From positions 17,509-81,508 of IMG/VR virus record IMGVR_UViG_3300044950_000375: DNA of 64,000 nucleotides; one strand, written 5' to 3'. Below are positions 16,026-28,800 of this stretch, piece by piece (the first letter of the stretch is position 1; every line of letters begins with the position of its first letter). Made by a program: the position numbers and the translations under genes. The DNA is from a virus. The notes under the pieces are model-generated. The model worked only from the letters and a program-made list of their open reading frames with translations. It ran no database searches and was not told the origin of the DNA.

Positions 16026-16644
16026 CAGCATTTATGTTGCTTAGTGTCTGTATACGCAGAGTGTAATCAATCTGAATCTGACGGTTCAAGCTCTTTTGCA
16101 CTGGGTGGAAAATTACATGAGTAATCAGTCGCAAATCTGTTGAGCTGCCGTTCCAAGATTTAAGGCCTAGTTCATCAAACACATATTCGCCGTTAAAATT
16201 GGTAGAATTGTCAAATGCTTGTTGTGTGGGCGGTTCGCCGTAGTCTAACAAACAGGTCACAAGAATATCTGTATAAACAGTACCTGCTGTGTGTATCACA
16301 GTCATAAAGTTTGTGTCAGGATCGCTATCTGCAGCCGAGTTATCGTCAACAACTTTGGCGTAAGTTTCATTGTACAGTCCGGCGTTTTGTCCCACAGTGT
16401 TCGGGGGCAAATATGTAATCACACCTGTAGGGTCCACAGAGCTGCCGCCGTTTCCAAATGCCATAGAATAGATAATTCCCAAACTAGACCCGTTTGCGTC
16501 CAATCTATTGCTTAGGGCTTGTGCCATAGCAATTGATATATTTTCATAGTGAATTGCGTTTTTCTTATCTACCAACACTTCACCTGTGTTGGGATCGTGT
16601 ATTTTAATAAAGCCTTCAATACGGGCCAATCCTGGTTCTATCAT
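16021..16644 (-). CDS. Virion structural protein (T4-like, tail/baseplate)
   Basis: A 207-residue protein starting MIEPGLARIEGFIKIHDPNT. It resembles a conserved virion protein of T4-like marine phages encoded between the large baseplate protein and the fibre genes. An N-terminal beta-hairpin (IEGFIKIHDPNTGEVLVDKK) precedes a helix (ISIAMAQALSNRL) and a beta-rich domain. Its ATG overlaps the stop of the 52-aa upstream gene (ATGA), and that small protein ends with a related hairpin. Probably a baseplate-fibre connector, inferred from position. Confidence 0.7.
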   Translation of the reverse strand: MIEPGLARIEGFIKIHDPNTGEVLVDKKNAIHYENISIAMAQALSNRLDANGSSLGIIYSMAFGNGGSSVDPTGVITYLPPNTVGQNAGLYNETYAKVVDDNSAADSDPDTNFMTVIHTAGTVYTDILVTCLLDYGEPPTQQAFDNSTNFNGEYVFDELGLKSWNGSSTDLRLITHVIFHPVQKSLNRQIQIDYTLRIQTLSNINAV

Positions 16645-16799
16645 GCTCTGCCCTCCATATAAACTTCGCGAGTTTTTGGATCAAAAATACGCACATGAGC
16701 TTCGACGGAAAACGATCCTTGCTCGTTGGGACGTTTAGGCTGAGGTTGTTTTTTCTCAGAATTTGCAGTTACTGGCTGTTTTGGCATAGTAGTTGACAT
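16641..16799 (-). CDS. Small structural-operon protein, 52 aa
   Basis: A 52-codon gene on the minus strand: ATG at 16797-16799, stop TGA overlapping the start of the downstream 207-aa gene. The first 30 residues are polar and Pro/Gln/Lys-rich (MPKQPVTANSEKKQPQPKRP). The last 22 (FSVEAHVRIFDPKTREVYME) form a hairpin with the same pattern as the N terminus of the downstream protein (FIKIHDPNTGEVLVDKK). This suggests duplication of that segment or a small subunit that assembles with it. Coupling to both neighbours and clean coding sequence support it being real. Confidence 0.72.
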   Translation of the reverse strand: MSTTMPKQPVTANSEKKQPQPKRPNEQGSFSVEAHVRIFDPKTREVYMEGRA

Positions 16800-16817
16800 G
16801 ATCGTTTATTTACCTTG

Positions 16818-19800
16818 TTATAATCCACGTAAAAACCTTGCAGCATTTGTGTCAGTGATCTGTAGTGCTTCGCCGTTGCTAGGTGTTCCGTTACCCGGAG
16901 CATACCAAGTTACACCTCTACGCTGTAATATCACCACCTCAACACCTGCACCTGGAGCAGGCAAATCGTTGGCTGTAAGGAACTGTATTGCTAGTGGATT
17001 GTAATCGGTTACTTGGTAGTAGTTGCTGGCCAAACTGGTGCCAGCAACACCTGTTCCTGACCCTGCCCCTGTAGCTGTAAATACCACGCCCGGCAATGGA
17101 TAAACATCGCTTGGCAGGCCAATAGCATGCCAGTTGGTGCTGCCAACACTAGCAATAGTGTAAGTTTGTCCTATCACAAACTGCCCAGCATAGTAACCTA
17201 CTCTAGCACGGTTGCCGCCGACATATACTTCAATACTGTTGACTTCAAAAGAACTGTCACTTAAATCAAATTCAATTGTAGGAGCGTAAAATATTGTGGT
17301 AGATCCATCACCCGTACTGGTATCGCTTACAATATAGTTTTGAAACTCTTGAGGTTGTCTGTTACCAAGCCCCATGTCATACACTTCTGCATTGACTGAA
17401 TGACTGGTAGCGGCTGTGCCAGCAGTACCTCGTTGTAACCCAGTGATTGAATTTGTAGACAAATTTCTTTCGCGATATAGTATGCGTTCACCATCAATTG
17501 TAACTACACCAAAAATACCATCAGTCAAGTTGGGCTCACTAAGGGCTGCGACATTTGCGACGTAGATAATGTCTGCTACAGCTGACACTGCCTGAGCTAC
17601 TGTAGTTGTTGTTGAGGCAGTGATACGGAACGTAGTTTGCACTCCACGCATGTCCTGGAACAATCTAAATGCCATAGCACCTGGCACAACACTCTCAGTA
17701 AATTCAGTTACTGCCAGCACTTGTGCCGAGCCAATAATACCACTGCCCAGTATCAAATATTGTCCTTGCACTGCATAATCCACGCCTGGATACAATCTAT
17801 TGCCATCCAATGTAACCCATAATCTGTTGGCCAATATTCCTTCACGACCTAGATTAAAATCATTAGTTGGAACAGCCACGCCTACGCTGAAGTCAAAGCT
17901 GCCTGATGTGTCATTGGCTGCATCTGGAAAACTGTATCCAGTGCTGTCATATGGCTCAATCACTGTGAGACCTGTGACTATCGGCCCCACAAAAACCAAA
18001 GTTAACGGATCTTGTTGTGATGTATCATTCCAACTGGTAATTGCAATTTGATCGCCTAAATTAAGCAACGGAGTTATTAACAATCTGTTGGGCGAGCCTA
18101 TCACAACTGTGTATTGTGCAATGGTGCTAACTGATATTAAAATCTGTGCGCCATCGGCAGGTGGAGTAAAAAATACCACTTGTCGACCCGGAGTATTACT
18201 GCCATCATAATTGGTTACAGAATAATTACCTACAATAGCACCATAATTTTGTACTTGTAGGACATTGTCTACCCAAACTTGAATATCAGTGTAAGCATTG
18301 ATAGCAGATTGTGGATAGCCACCACCGCGCTGTGGTAACCCAAAACTGCTGCTGGTTCCGTCACCAGTCCATTCAATACCCTCAGGTGGGTGTAGGCGTT
18401 TACCATTAACAGTGACCACTAGGTTGGCCACATTGGTTCCTTGCATGCTGTTGTCAAGATTGATACTGTTGGTCAATATATCAGACTCAGTGGCAGTATG
18501 ATACTGTGTTACTGCTGTGCTCCAGCTGTATTGTGGATCTTCAACACCCATGGCAGTGATAGAAATTCCATCTCCTGGACCATATGGTGCTTCGGTACCA
18601 ATAAATCGAGTCCAATCAATCTCAGTAGTTCCGACAGAGATAGACGGATTTGATGTGCAGACCCATCTTGTGGCAGCATTGGTTGATCCCGATGTAACCA
18701 GGGTAATTGCGCTAGGAATATCTAGAGAATCAACAAAATCTGTTGCTCTGGTCAATATCCAACCAATTGTGCTATTACCAACTCTAGTAACAGTATAGAT
18801 ACCATTAAACGTTGCACTTTGCGTGGTATCATTGGTGTATGTGCCAGTTTCATCCTTGACAAGTATGCGATCTCCTACCAATGGAATAACGCCGTCAATT
18901 GTTAACGCAGTGTAATCATCAAATACGTTGTAATTTGTCAGTGTTGCCCCAACACCGTTTGTGCCATTGTTGTACACATAGCCATAAGTTCCAAATAACG
19001 ATGTTGTGGTTGCATATTTTACATTGGCCATTGGGTACGGAAATGTAACTGTGGATTGCACAGTTGGAACAAATTCTATCCAATACAATGGATCATCTAA
19101 TAAAATTCCCGGCGGCACTGATTGCAACGCTCGATAATACAATTGATTATCTTCAACAACAGTTTGTGCTGCATAAGAATTTTCGTAAGTCCAAGGCACA
19201 CTGTTAGCATAAGATGTCCAGGTAGCACCTGACACATTTGTACCATTTACAAACAATACCAGTTCATAAATTTCATCAGCATTTACAGGAATTACTACAG
19301 AATTATTGACTTCTGTTCCGTTGTAATTTCCGCGGAACAACTGATTGCCACCACCCATTTCGTAAGCAGTAACACTGATCACATCACCATTTGTAATGCC
19401 ACCGTCGGGAACGGCTGTTATAGTTTGGGCCTCCCAATCCACAACGTAGTCTACGTCTGGTGTGAGATCACTATTTGTATTTTCATTAGAAACTTCAATG
19501 TTTACCGGATTTTGCACCAATGTGCCCCAGTATAAGGCATTGCCGTCATAAACATAATTGAATGTGCCTATAGCAAAGCCATGTCCGTCACCTGTCCAGT
19601 CTGCACCTGGACGAGTATACACACGGAAATCTAGTGTGTCGTATTCTGATCCGTTGACCAATTCTTCTGGAGCATGTCCTTCGTATGGTCCAATAAATTC
19701 ACCACCATCTACATTGATATCAGTTGGACGTAGTCCCAAAAACATATCAGTAAAGCTGCTGGCATAGGTAGCATCTATTGGTTCTGGCACATCGGCAACC

Positions 19801-22800
19801 ATGGTGCCGGTGGCAGAAGTCAAACTAAATGTCAACCCATCTGGTGCCAAGGCAACTGTAAAATGTGTTGCATCAACAATGGCATTTACATAATAAACAG
19901 TACCAGCCACGATGCCACCAAACACCGTGCCGTAGAATCTGATTGGATCACCAAGCGACAATCTTGCTGTTTGAACACATGTGATTTCGTTGGTAGTTGC
20001 ATTGGTAGCAGTACACACCAAGGTAGGACTTGCCGGAGCACTGCCCAAGAAATAGTCTCCCCAAACTTGCACACCTGGATAGCTGGTGCCATCTACTAGC
20101 AATTGCAAATCTAATCCAAATTCGTTTACGCCCGGAACATAAAATCCCATGGTACGATTGACACCACTGAGTGTGGCTGCATCTACCAGTGTCCAATCTT
20201 CAAGATTGAAAACTGGGCCAATCACCGCACTACTGCCGTCTGCACTGTCAGCTTGCCATACACGATCATCATACCGAACCAGTGTGCCATTTTCGTATGT
20301 GCCATCTGAACTCCAGGTTAATACAGATGTTTGATATTGATAACGGTCGTATTTGAGAACTGTGCGGAAACTGCGCACAAGTCCGTTGTCCATCTGAGGG
20401 TATGCAGCAACGCCTGTGCCATTGCCACCATCAAACGCCACAGTTGGAGTTGAGCGGTAGCCTGAACCGCCATTGATCAATGTTATAGATACGACATTGC
20501 CTGATGAGTTTAGCACTGCTGTGGCTTCTGCTCCAGACCCAGTGTCACCTTCAGCCGGTACAATCAACACTGTAGGCGCAATGGTATAGCCTGTGCCTTG
20601 ATTGGTAACTGTAATTGAATCTACATGTAGCAAATAGTTGTCAAACCATTGACTGTAAGGCCACTCTGGCCACAGAGTGCTATTAGGAGCAGTGTCACTG
20701 AGTGTGTTAAATGCCTGAGCTGTGGCATGTTCATAAGGTAACAAAATTGGGCTTACATACTGTGGTATAGTCAAATTTGTGTCATAGTATGCTGGCAAAT
20801 CAAAGTCAGTTAAACTGCCTTGGAAGTTATCAATGCCATCATATGTTAGATTGAATTCACGAACTTGTACGTGGTAGGGTTTGACTTCTTGAATATACTC
20901 ACTCACAAAGTCTTGATTGTCACGGATGTAATTTTGATATGGCACCAGATCTCTAACTTTGTGTTGAACATCAATCAAACTGGTTTTAATCAACCATTCT
21001 GGTGCTAGTAACTCGCTTAAAATAAAGTTAAACATCAAAGTAAGTGACTGATTTCTTTCAATTTTCAATTCGTCAACAAACAATTCTTCATTTATAGCTT
21101 GAATAATTTTACGTGTTTCAATCACTGGTTCTTGATCAAAATATTGTGCATCAAACACTTCAACGTCAAACCCAAATCTGCCTAGCGCATAATCATAAAT
21201 TTCAGCAGAAATTTCAATGGTACCATCTTCAAGGCCTACTCGATCCCATCCTGTATCGGTACGCAGATAGATTTCAAACTTGCCTTGTGCATTGGCAGTG
21301 ACTTTAACACTTGATCCAATGGCCACACTTAATGTTTCCAATGTAGCATAGTTTGGTACTTCGGCCACAATAATTGAACTAGAATTGTATCCTGGCTGAT
21401 ACCAGTTAACGTAACTCCAGTATTGTGGCGTGTTATAATTTTGCACACGACTTAACACCAATTCTCTCACTGTTGGATCATTTGTAGCTTGTACTTCATT
21501 AATGGTCCATAATCCACGATTCAAACTATTGGTAACCACAAGATATTTGTAACCCAATGGCACAGCATATATGTCTTGAAATCCTAGTATTTCTAAGTTA
21601 GCCACTCGCAAATTCCACTCACCGCTGGTTGCACTAGGTTCGGGTTCTGCACTGTTTAACAATGCAAAACTTCTAATTTCTGTTATCGGATACAATGCAA
21701 ATACATCATTGGCACGTTGAATATAATTTTTTAACGCTAAAAATCGATCCACAAACATACTCTGGCGTGGTCGGAATTGAACACCATATTGCTGAGCGTA
21801 GTTAAGATTTGGATCTGGAACTTTATTGCCAGTTGTGTCTACTCCACAAAAACTGTCTTGTAGTTTACGATACAAATTATCACTTAAGAAAGCATCATCT
21901 TGCCCTTGTGCAATTAATTCGTATTCAGTGTGTACATTAGCCTCTGTAAGAACTTGATCAAACTCCACACTGATGATAGTATCTGCTGCCAAAATGTATT
22001 CAATTGCATTGTAGATTGCAATAGTGCTAGAGTTAATTGGCGCAACATAACTAATACCACTGGCCTTTGGTTCTTGAATATAAGATGCCACTGTGGCCAC
22101 GCTAAGTGTCTTGCCTGCCTGTGATGCAGTTTCAGTTATGCCACGCACCCAGAAATAATATTCAGTAACAAATGTTCCAGACTGATTTAATCGAGTGCTT
22201 ACTACATAACTAATGATGCTGTATGGTGTGCCAACTCCGGCGTAATTTGCAGGTGGTACTGCGCTAGAAATCCATTGATATACATCCACTGTACTGCCGG
22301 GGAATACTTGTCCCCACCGACGGCTGGCATAAGTTGGATTATCCTGATTTGGATTAATAAATCTTACTGTGCTGATGTCCCACCAAACTTCTCCAACATG
22401 GGTAGTCGCCCAAGTGTCACCGCGATTGTTTACAGGACCAACATTGTAAGAAGCAGGGTCAATTGCGCTGATAAAATCTATATTCTCTTGAGCAGCACCT
22501 AATACTTTTCCTTGCAGTGGATCAAAGAAATCAAAGAATTGACTCTTGGCCGAAGAGATTCTGTCATACATGTACACACTGGTCAACAGTCGTATATCAA
22601 CAACTGGTTGTTGAATAGCAATTGGCTCCCATGCAAGACGTTGTGTGGGATTTTCAAATATATAAGCAGCACCGTATTCGCTGAATGTGCTATCTTCAAA
22701 GTCTTCGCCAGGCGCAGTGGCTACCAAAACACCAGAATTGTAACTTACTGCATAACCATATTGATCCAAATATGATACACCATCAGTTTCAACTTGCTGT

Positions 22801-25800
22801 CCAAATATAAACTTACCCGGATTGGCTACGCTGAGGCTGTTGCTAGGCAAATAGTCATATGTATAAACTGCACCTGCCTGTACTAATGAACGAGTAACAT
22901 AAGAACCGTTGACCAAGACCATAACCACTGAGCTAAAGAATATGGTAGAGTTACCATCAAACGTTGTTCCTGGTTTTTCTGTTGTGGTATTATAATCAAA
23001 CACCATAACTGAATATAGTGTGCCTTTTGGTGATCCAACCACAAGATTAAGTGCAGTGTCATTTACAGCCACTGAGTAACCAAATTGACCAAACTCTACT
23101 GGTCGTGGGCTTGCAATAGTTTGTGTGTATTCAAAAGTCACAAATTCAAGCGCAGAAAACACTGAGCCAACTGAACCCGGTGCCACTTGTAATTTGTTGC
23201 CTTCTGGTGCAGCATCAGTGTTGGTCACAAAAATAGTCAAGTAGCCAGTTGAGGAAACTACCGCGGTAGCATTAGGAGCACCTGAATTGGTTCCTGCTTC
23301 ACCACCATTGATTGCAGCAGCAAGGCCTGCAATATTGTTGTTTGGACTAACAGGCACCACAATGTCAACATTGTTTACTCGTAATGTTTGCCCAGCAGTC
23401 AGACTAGGATTGGCAATGGTAGAAGTAATTGTGCCATAACTTCTGGCTTGGTTTACACTGCGTTCAACCACACCACCTTTCCAAACAACGCTAGAATCTT
23501 GCGGCGCACCCACATACAAACTACAGTTGTATGGACACAAATCCAAACTTTGGCCGTAGTTTGTGAATTCGGCAATTAAATTTTCTGTGATCAATTGTTG
23601 TTCAACAAACTGATTGATTTCAATTTCAATTATATCGCCCACAAACAAATCTTTGTTGATGGTAATGTTGTTGCCACTCACTGAAAATGTGTTGTCGGCA
23701 CCAACAATACTGTTAGTTTGGTTGGTTAAAAATACATTGTTAACTAGAACACTAACTGGTGCTGCCACGGTCCCTAACACAGTATACGTGTTTGAACTAT
23801 CGTCCTGACGAATGAACTTTTGTACATTTCTGTCAACCACATACACTGAACCTGCTTCGGTCAATGTGCTAACTGTGGCGTTAGGACAGCCAATTATAAC
23901 TTGACGTCCATCTGTAGAACACTGAACGCTTGCACCAAATCTTGCACCAGCAGCAACTGCCACTGTTGGTGTAATGGTGCCAGCCAGTTGATAATAAAAC
24001 TGCGATGTCACTATAATATCATTACTTGGGGCACTGGCAAATGTCAGGGTGGTGCCAGAGTAGGTGTAATCAATGTTAGGACGTTGTAATACACTATCTA
24101 CACTGACTGAGAATGAATAAATGTTGTTTGCTGTGGCTGTAAACAACCATGGTGACAATGAATATGTAGTACCACTTGGACTAAATGTTTTGACATATTT
24201 TCTTGAAATTGTAATAACATCACCAGCAGCAGGCATTGCAGTAAATGTCACAGTGGTAAAACCAGCGTCTACAGTGTAATCTGTTGTGAGCGTCAATACT
24301 GCATTGTTTTTAAGCACAGCAATTTGATTGGCATTGTTTATTTGTATAGTATCGCTGATGTCAGCAGTATTGCTAGTGCCGTTGGCAATGTATTGTAAAA
24401 CTTGATCTTGCCATTGCACTTGTCCGTATGCATACACTGTGTTCAGTCCAGGTGCACCAACGTACAACCAGCGTTCGTCAAGACTCATAGCCACACTATA
24501 ACCAAATTCACCAGCACCTGGGGTGGTGGTTGGTGTTGTTCCAGGTAATGTCAACAACTGTGGTTGAGACCAAGGACTGGTGTTGGCTGCCCCAGCTGTG
24601 GGGTCACGCCATAATACTACAGCGTATCCGTTGTTGACAGGTGATCCTGCAGGTGCTGGTCCCAAGCTGGCGCTTGCTCCGCCAACAGCAAATGTTTGAT
24701 TGCCAGCATCTACAGCATTGCCATACCCGCGCAGGCCTGTTGTGCTTAATGTAAGAACAGTGTCTTGTCCGCCAATGGGACTGATTGGCACATACTGGTC
24801 GCTGGCATTTCTTACATACAAATAGATACCGCCCTTGGCAGTACCCAATCCAAACCCATAACGCGGACTACCAACAAACAATGCTGCTCGATTTGTGGCT
24901 TGTGCTACAGATGCTCCGTATTGTTCTGTGGCATCAAGCAACACTGGCGCTAACACTGCTCGGTCAGTAAAAGGATTTTGTTTTTCTAATACTTCCCATA
25001 ATCCGTCACCGTTATCATCAACCCAAACTTTTGCGCCGGGTAAAAATTGTTGTGCGTAAGGCAAATCTATCACGTTGCTGGCCTGGTCTACACGCATGGT
25101 TTCTAGGGTAAACCCAATGCCTGTGCCGTCAACCACAGTGCGATCACCTGCAAGATCCAATGCAATGTTCACAGTGGTCAAATTGGGAACACTTAATACG
25201 GTGTAAACACCATTGACTTCTGTATCAAAAAATCTTATGATCAATTGATTGCCAGTTATCAATCCATGTTGTTTGCTGAATATAACTCTGCTGGTTCCAT
25301 TAAGATTGTCACAAACGTGTTGTATAGTTCCTGGCACAGCTTCTGCACGATAAATGTTCCAGTCATAGTTGTTTACTTTGGCAACCCAGATGCTGGTTCC
25401 AACTATAATAGAATTGATGTTGGCATTGAGATTTGCAGGATCATCTAAATCAAAAACTGTGATATCAACGTCATCAATATTAACATATCCTGCACTAGGC
25501 AAAGATATATCTGTTGGCAATGTGGTTGTGGTTGGTAAAAGTGCAGGAGTGGTCAACGGGAAACTACTTTTCCATACATCGCTAAGGAAAATTTGTTGAT
25601 CAGCAGTGCTTGTTTCGTTTGGCACCACAACCTGTACCAAGCTAGGATTGCTTGATAACAATGCACGATTCAGTCTCAAATCAAAGAAACTGCGATTGGC
25701 GTTTGCACCATATACCCCACGTTGTATTGCCCAGTTTTCAAAAATTTTGTATTCAGCAACTTCTTTGTTGAACTTAGCTTGCCCAAACAAGTCAACACTA

Positions 25801-28800
25801 TTTTTAGTTCCTTTGGTTCCAAGGAATTCTCTATAAATGTTAAGCTGACTAACATCATCAAGATTTAGTGCAGCCATATACTGTCTAGGTCTAAATCCTA
25901 TCAAGCCATAACTTAACAAATCATTGTCACTGACTAAATTTGCTGAGTTGATATCATAACTGTTGCTAAGTTGGTCAGCTTTGTTTGCAAGATTAGCCAA
26001 TAATCCTTGTTCAATAACTGTGTAATCGCTTTGATTCCAGTCATTGTAATTGAACTTGGTGCTGGGTTGTACAATTGTGGCAGCACTCCAGTATGCACCT
26101 TTGTATGTTACTATTTCACCTTTGGCATAAGTTTTTAAACCAGTCCATGCAGGAATGTTGTTTTGATTTAATATAAATCCCTGCGCATCAACACTGCCGT
26201 TCCATTCTGTAGAAGTAGTGCCAGCAATATACAATCTGCTTTGTCTAGCGCCTGTTATAGGTTCAAAAATTAAGTCGCCAAACAAACTGGCGTTATCCAA
26301 CACAATCATACTTTCGAAGCTGGTATAACGCATGTCAATAAAACTCAAACTTTGATTGTTCAAAGGTTGGATAGTAAAGTTGTTGTCAACTCGCACAATA
26401 TTGAGATCACGTGTGGGGAAATCTTTACGATTCTGGTCTAATATTACATGTTCCGCAGTTTGTGATGTTATGTTGTCTACTACTGCTTGTTCCTTGAACA
26501 CAGACAGTCCTATAGCCAACGGATTCAAATTGATTAAGCTGCCATTGCCCCAGCCTTGTTGACTCCAGTATATGAACTCGTACACCATTTGTGACCAGGT
26601 CATCAAGTAACCATTGGTCTGATTGGTAAATTCAAAGCCTTGTGATTCTAAAAACTTTCCATAACTCAACAAGAAATTGGCCACAGCACTTTCAGTTGTG
26701 AACACAAACCCATAGGGAATTTGAGTGACAGTGTCTGTGTAATTGGCAGGTACTTGTATAGTTTTACTGGCCACACTGTATGTTTCAAATTGTCCAACTG
26801 GAATACTGGTGAATGTATTAAAATATGGTCTTGCAGTGCTGTAGCCAAATACTGCGTAGCCACCATCCACAACTTGAATCACCACAGAACTGTAAATTAA
26901 TCTGTCAAATGGTTGATTTTTGTATACCAACAGTTGATAGCTTTCTGGAGGAATCTGCAACGAGGCGTTGGTTGATCTAGGACTAGATTTTTCAGTGTAA
27001 ATTTTCAAGTACTGTTTGTCTGAGAATGAAGCCATTCTGTAACACAAACGTACATCTAAATTTTGCAAATCTGTTTCTAATGCCACAGTGCTGTCAGTAC
27101 CTGTGAGGCGATTGTAATCCACAATCCAGTTGATGTAACTGGCTTTGCTGGTACCGTCACCATACACTTGCACGCCGTTGGCGTCTAATCTGTAACGACC
27201 ATTATAAAGATACTGATCAAATTCTGTGCTATACTTGTACAAGTCTCTGTCAGCAAACAATGCAAAGAATTTTGCTGGACGAGTAAGCGCCAGCAACCGC
27301 ATGGCTGCAAATGGGTAATCGCTTGAATTCCACCACGAAGCTTCTACCGGACCGCCATCACCGGGTGCCCAGCTTTTCTGCCACGTTTGTGGATTGTATC
27401 TACCTACAACTGATTCCAATGGCGCTAACAGATTGCCTGCACTGTCAGTTGGTAGCACAGATAGCAAGCCAGGTCTTGCATAAGCTGGTAGTGTGTATGC
27501 GCCAACCGGATCTCTCACAAGCCCTAGTTCCAAATCATCCCACAAGTTCATGTTGTCAGATGTATAAGGTGCCGGGCCGTATGTTATTTCCCACCAGTCG
27601 GGTTGAACTGAAAAACCAATCATCTCCCAAGGAGTTAGTTCTGGTTGTTGGGTATCGTAAAAATAACGATAGATACCACGCCAGGCACCTAACAAATTTT
27701 CATTGTTAAGTTTGTTGGTTGAAGAACTATAATTGTAGGTAAATGGATTACCAGCATTGTAATTTTGCGTGGTGTAATCCAACTTGTTCCAACCCACATA
27801 AGTCAAAAAACTAGATTCTAATATGGTATTAATTTCAGCATAACTATAACCAGTATTTCTAAACTGACCTGGCAACACATCCACAACATCCAGTGGCACA
27901 GGATTGTCATCTAACTTGATATTGTTATAAATTCTAGTTTCAAATTCTAACAACACTTCGTCACGTATATCACCAAAGATAGGTGTCTGACTGCCATCAT
28001 GTCCTAGTATAACCAGTTGTTCACCTGCGCTGGTCTTGACTGTCAAAATTTCTGGCCGCCATGCAGGATACAATCCCATTTTGCTTGGAGTATTAGGCAC
28101 ATAGGTGCCATAGGTAGCATTGTATTCTTGAATGGTAATTATATCACCAATGGCCAGTGTAATCAAAATCTCAATTCGTGGACCATCTGTGGCCACTGTG
28201 TATTCTAAATCTCTAGTTAAGATTTGGTCATTTACATACACATTCATACCAAGGTAGTTGGCTGATGTGTAGTTGTAAACTTGCACAGTGTCAAACACCT
28301 GCCTGGTAATATAGCTCACAGTGTAAGTTGTTGTGGTGAATACTGCGGTAGCAGGCAGCATGTCACTCCAATAGAATGGATTATTTTCTGTTCGTCCTAT
28401 TGTGATTTCAGCTATCACAGTATCAAGCACTTGTGATGTAGTTTCGTATTGAATAGTCTGTCTAGTCACTGCCTCTAGCAGTTGATTTTTGTACTTTTGA
28501 TATTCTCTGCTGTTGTATTCTATTGCACCAAAAATATTGTACTGCTGAGATCTCATGAAGTATCCAGCTAGGGTCAATGGAGAACTTTGTTGTAAAATCA
28601 GTTGACCGTAAGGAATAACATTACCAAGGTCTCTAGTGTTATTTGCACCATTAATTGATCCTGAGAATGTAGTTAAATTTTGACAAATACTGTCATAGTG
28701 AGTGCGCAATGTACCTAATGTAAAACTTGGGCTGTTGGCATTCAATGGATTGTTATTGAGATTTAACGGAACTTGATAAAAAGCCACTTGGCTGATTTGG

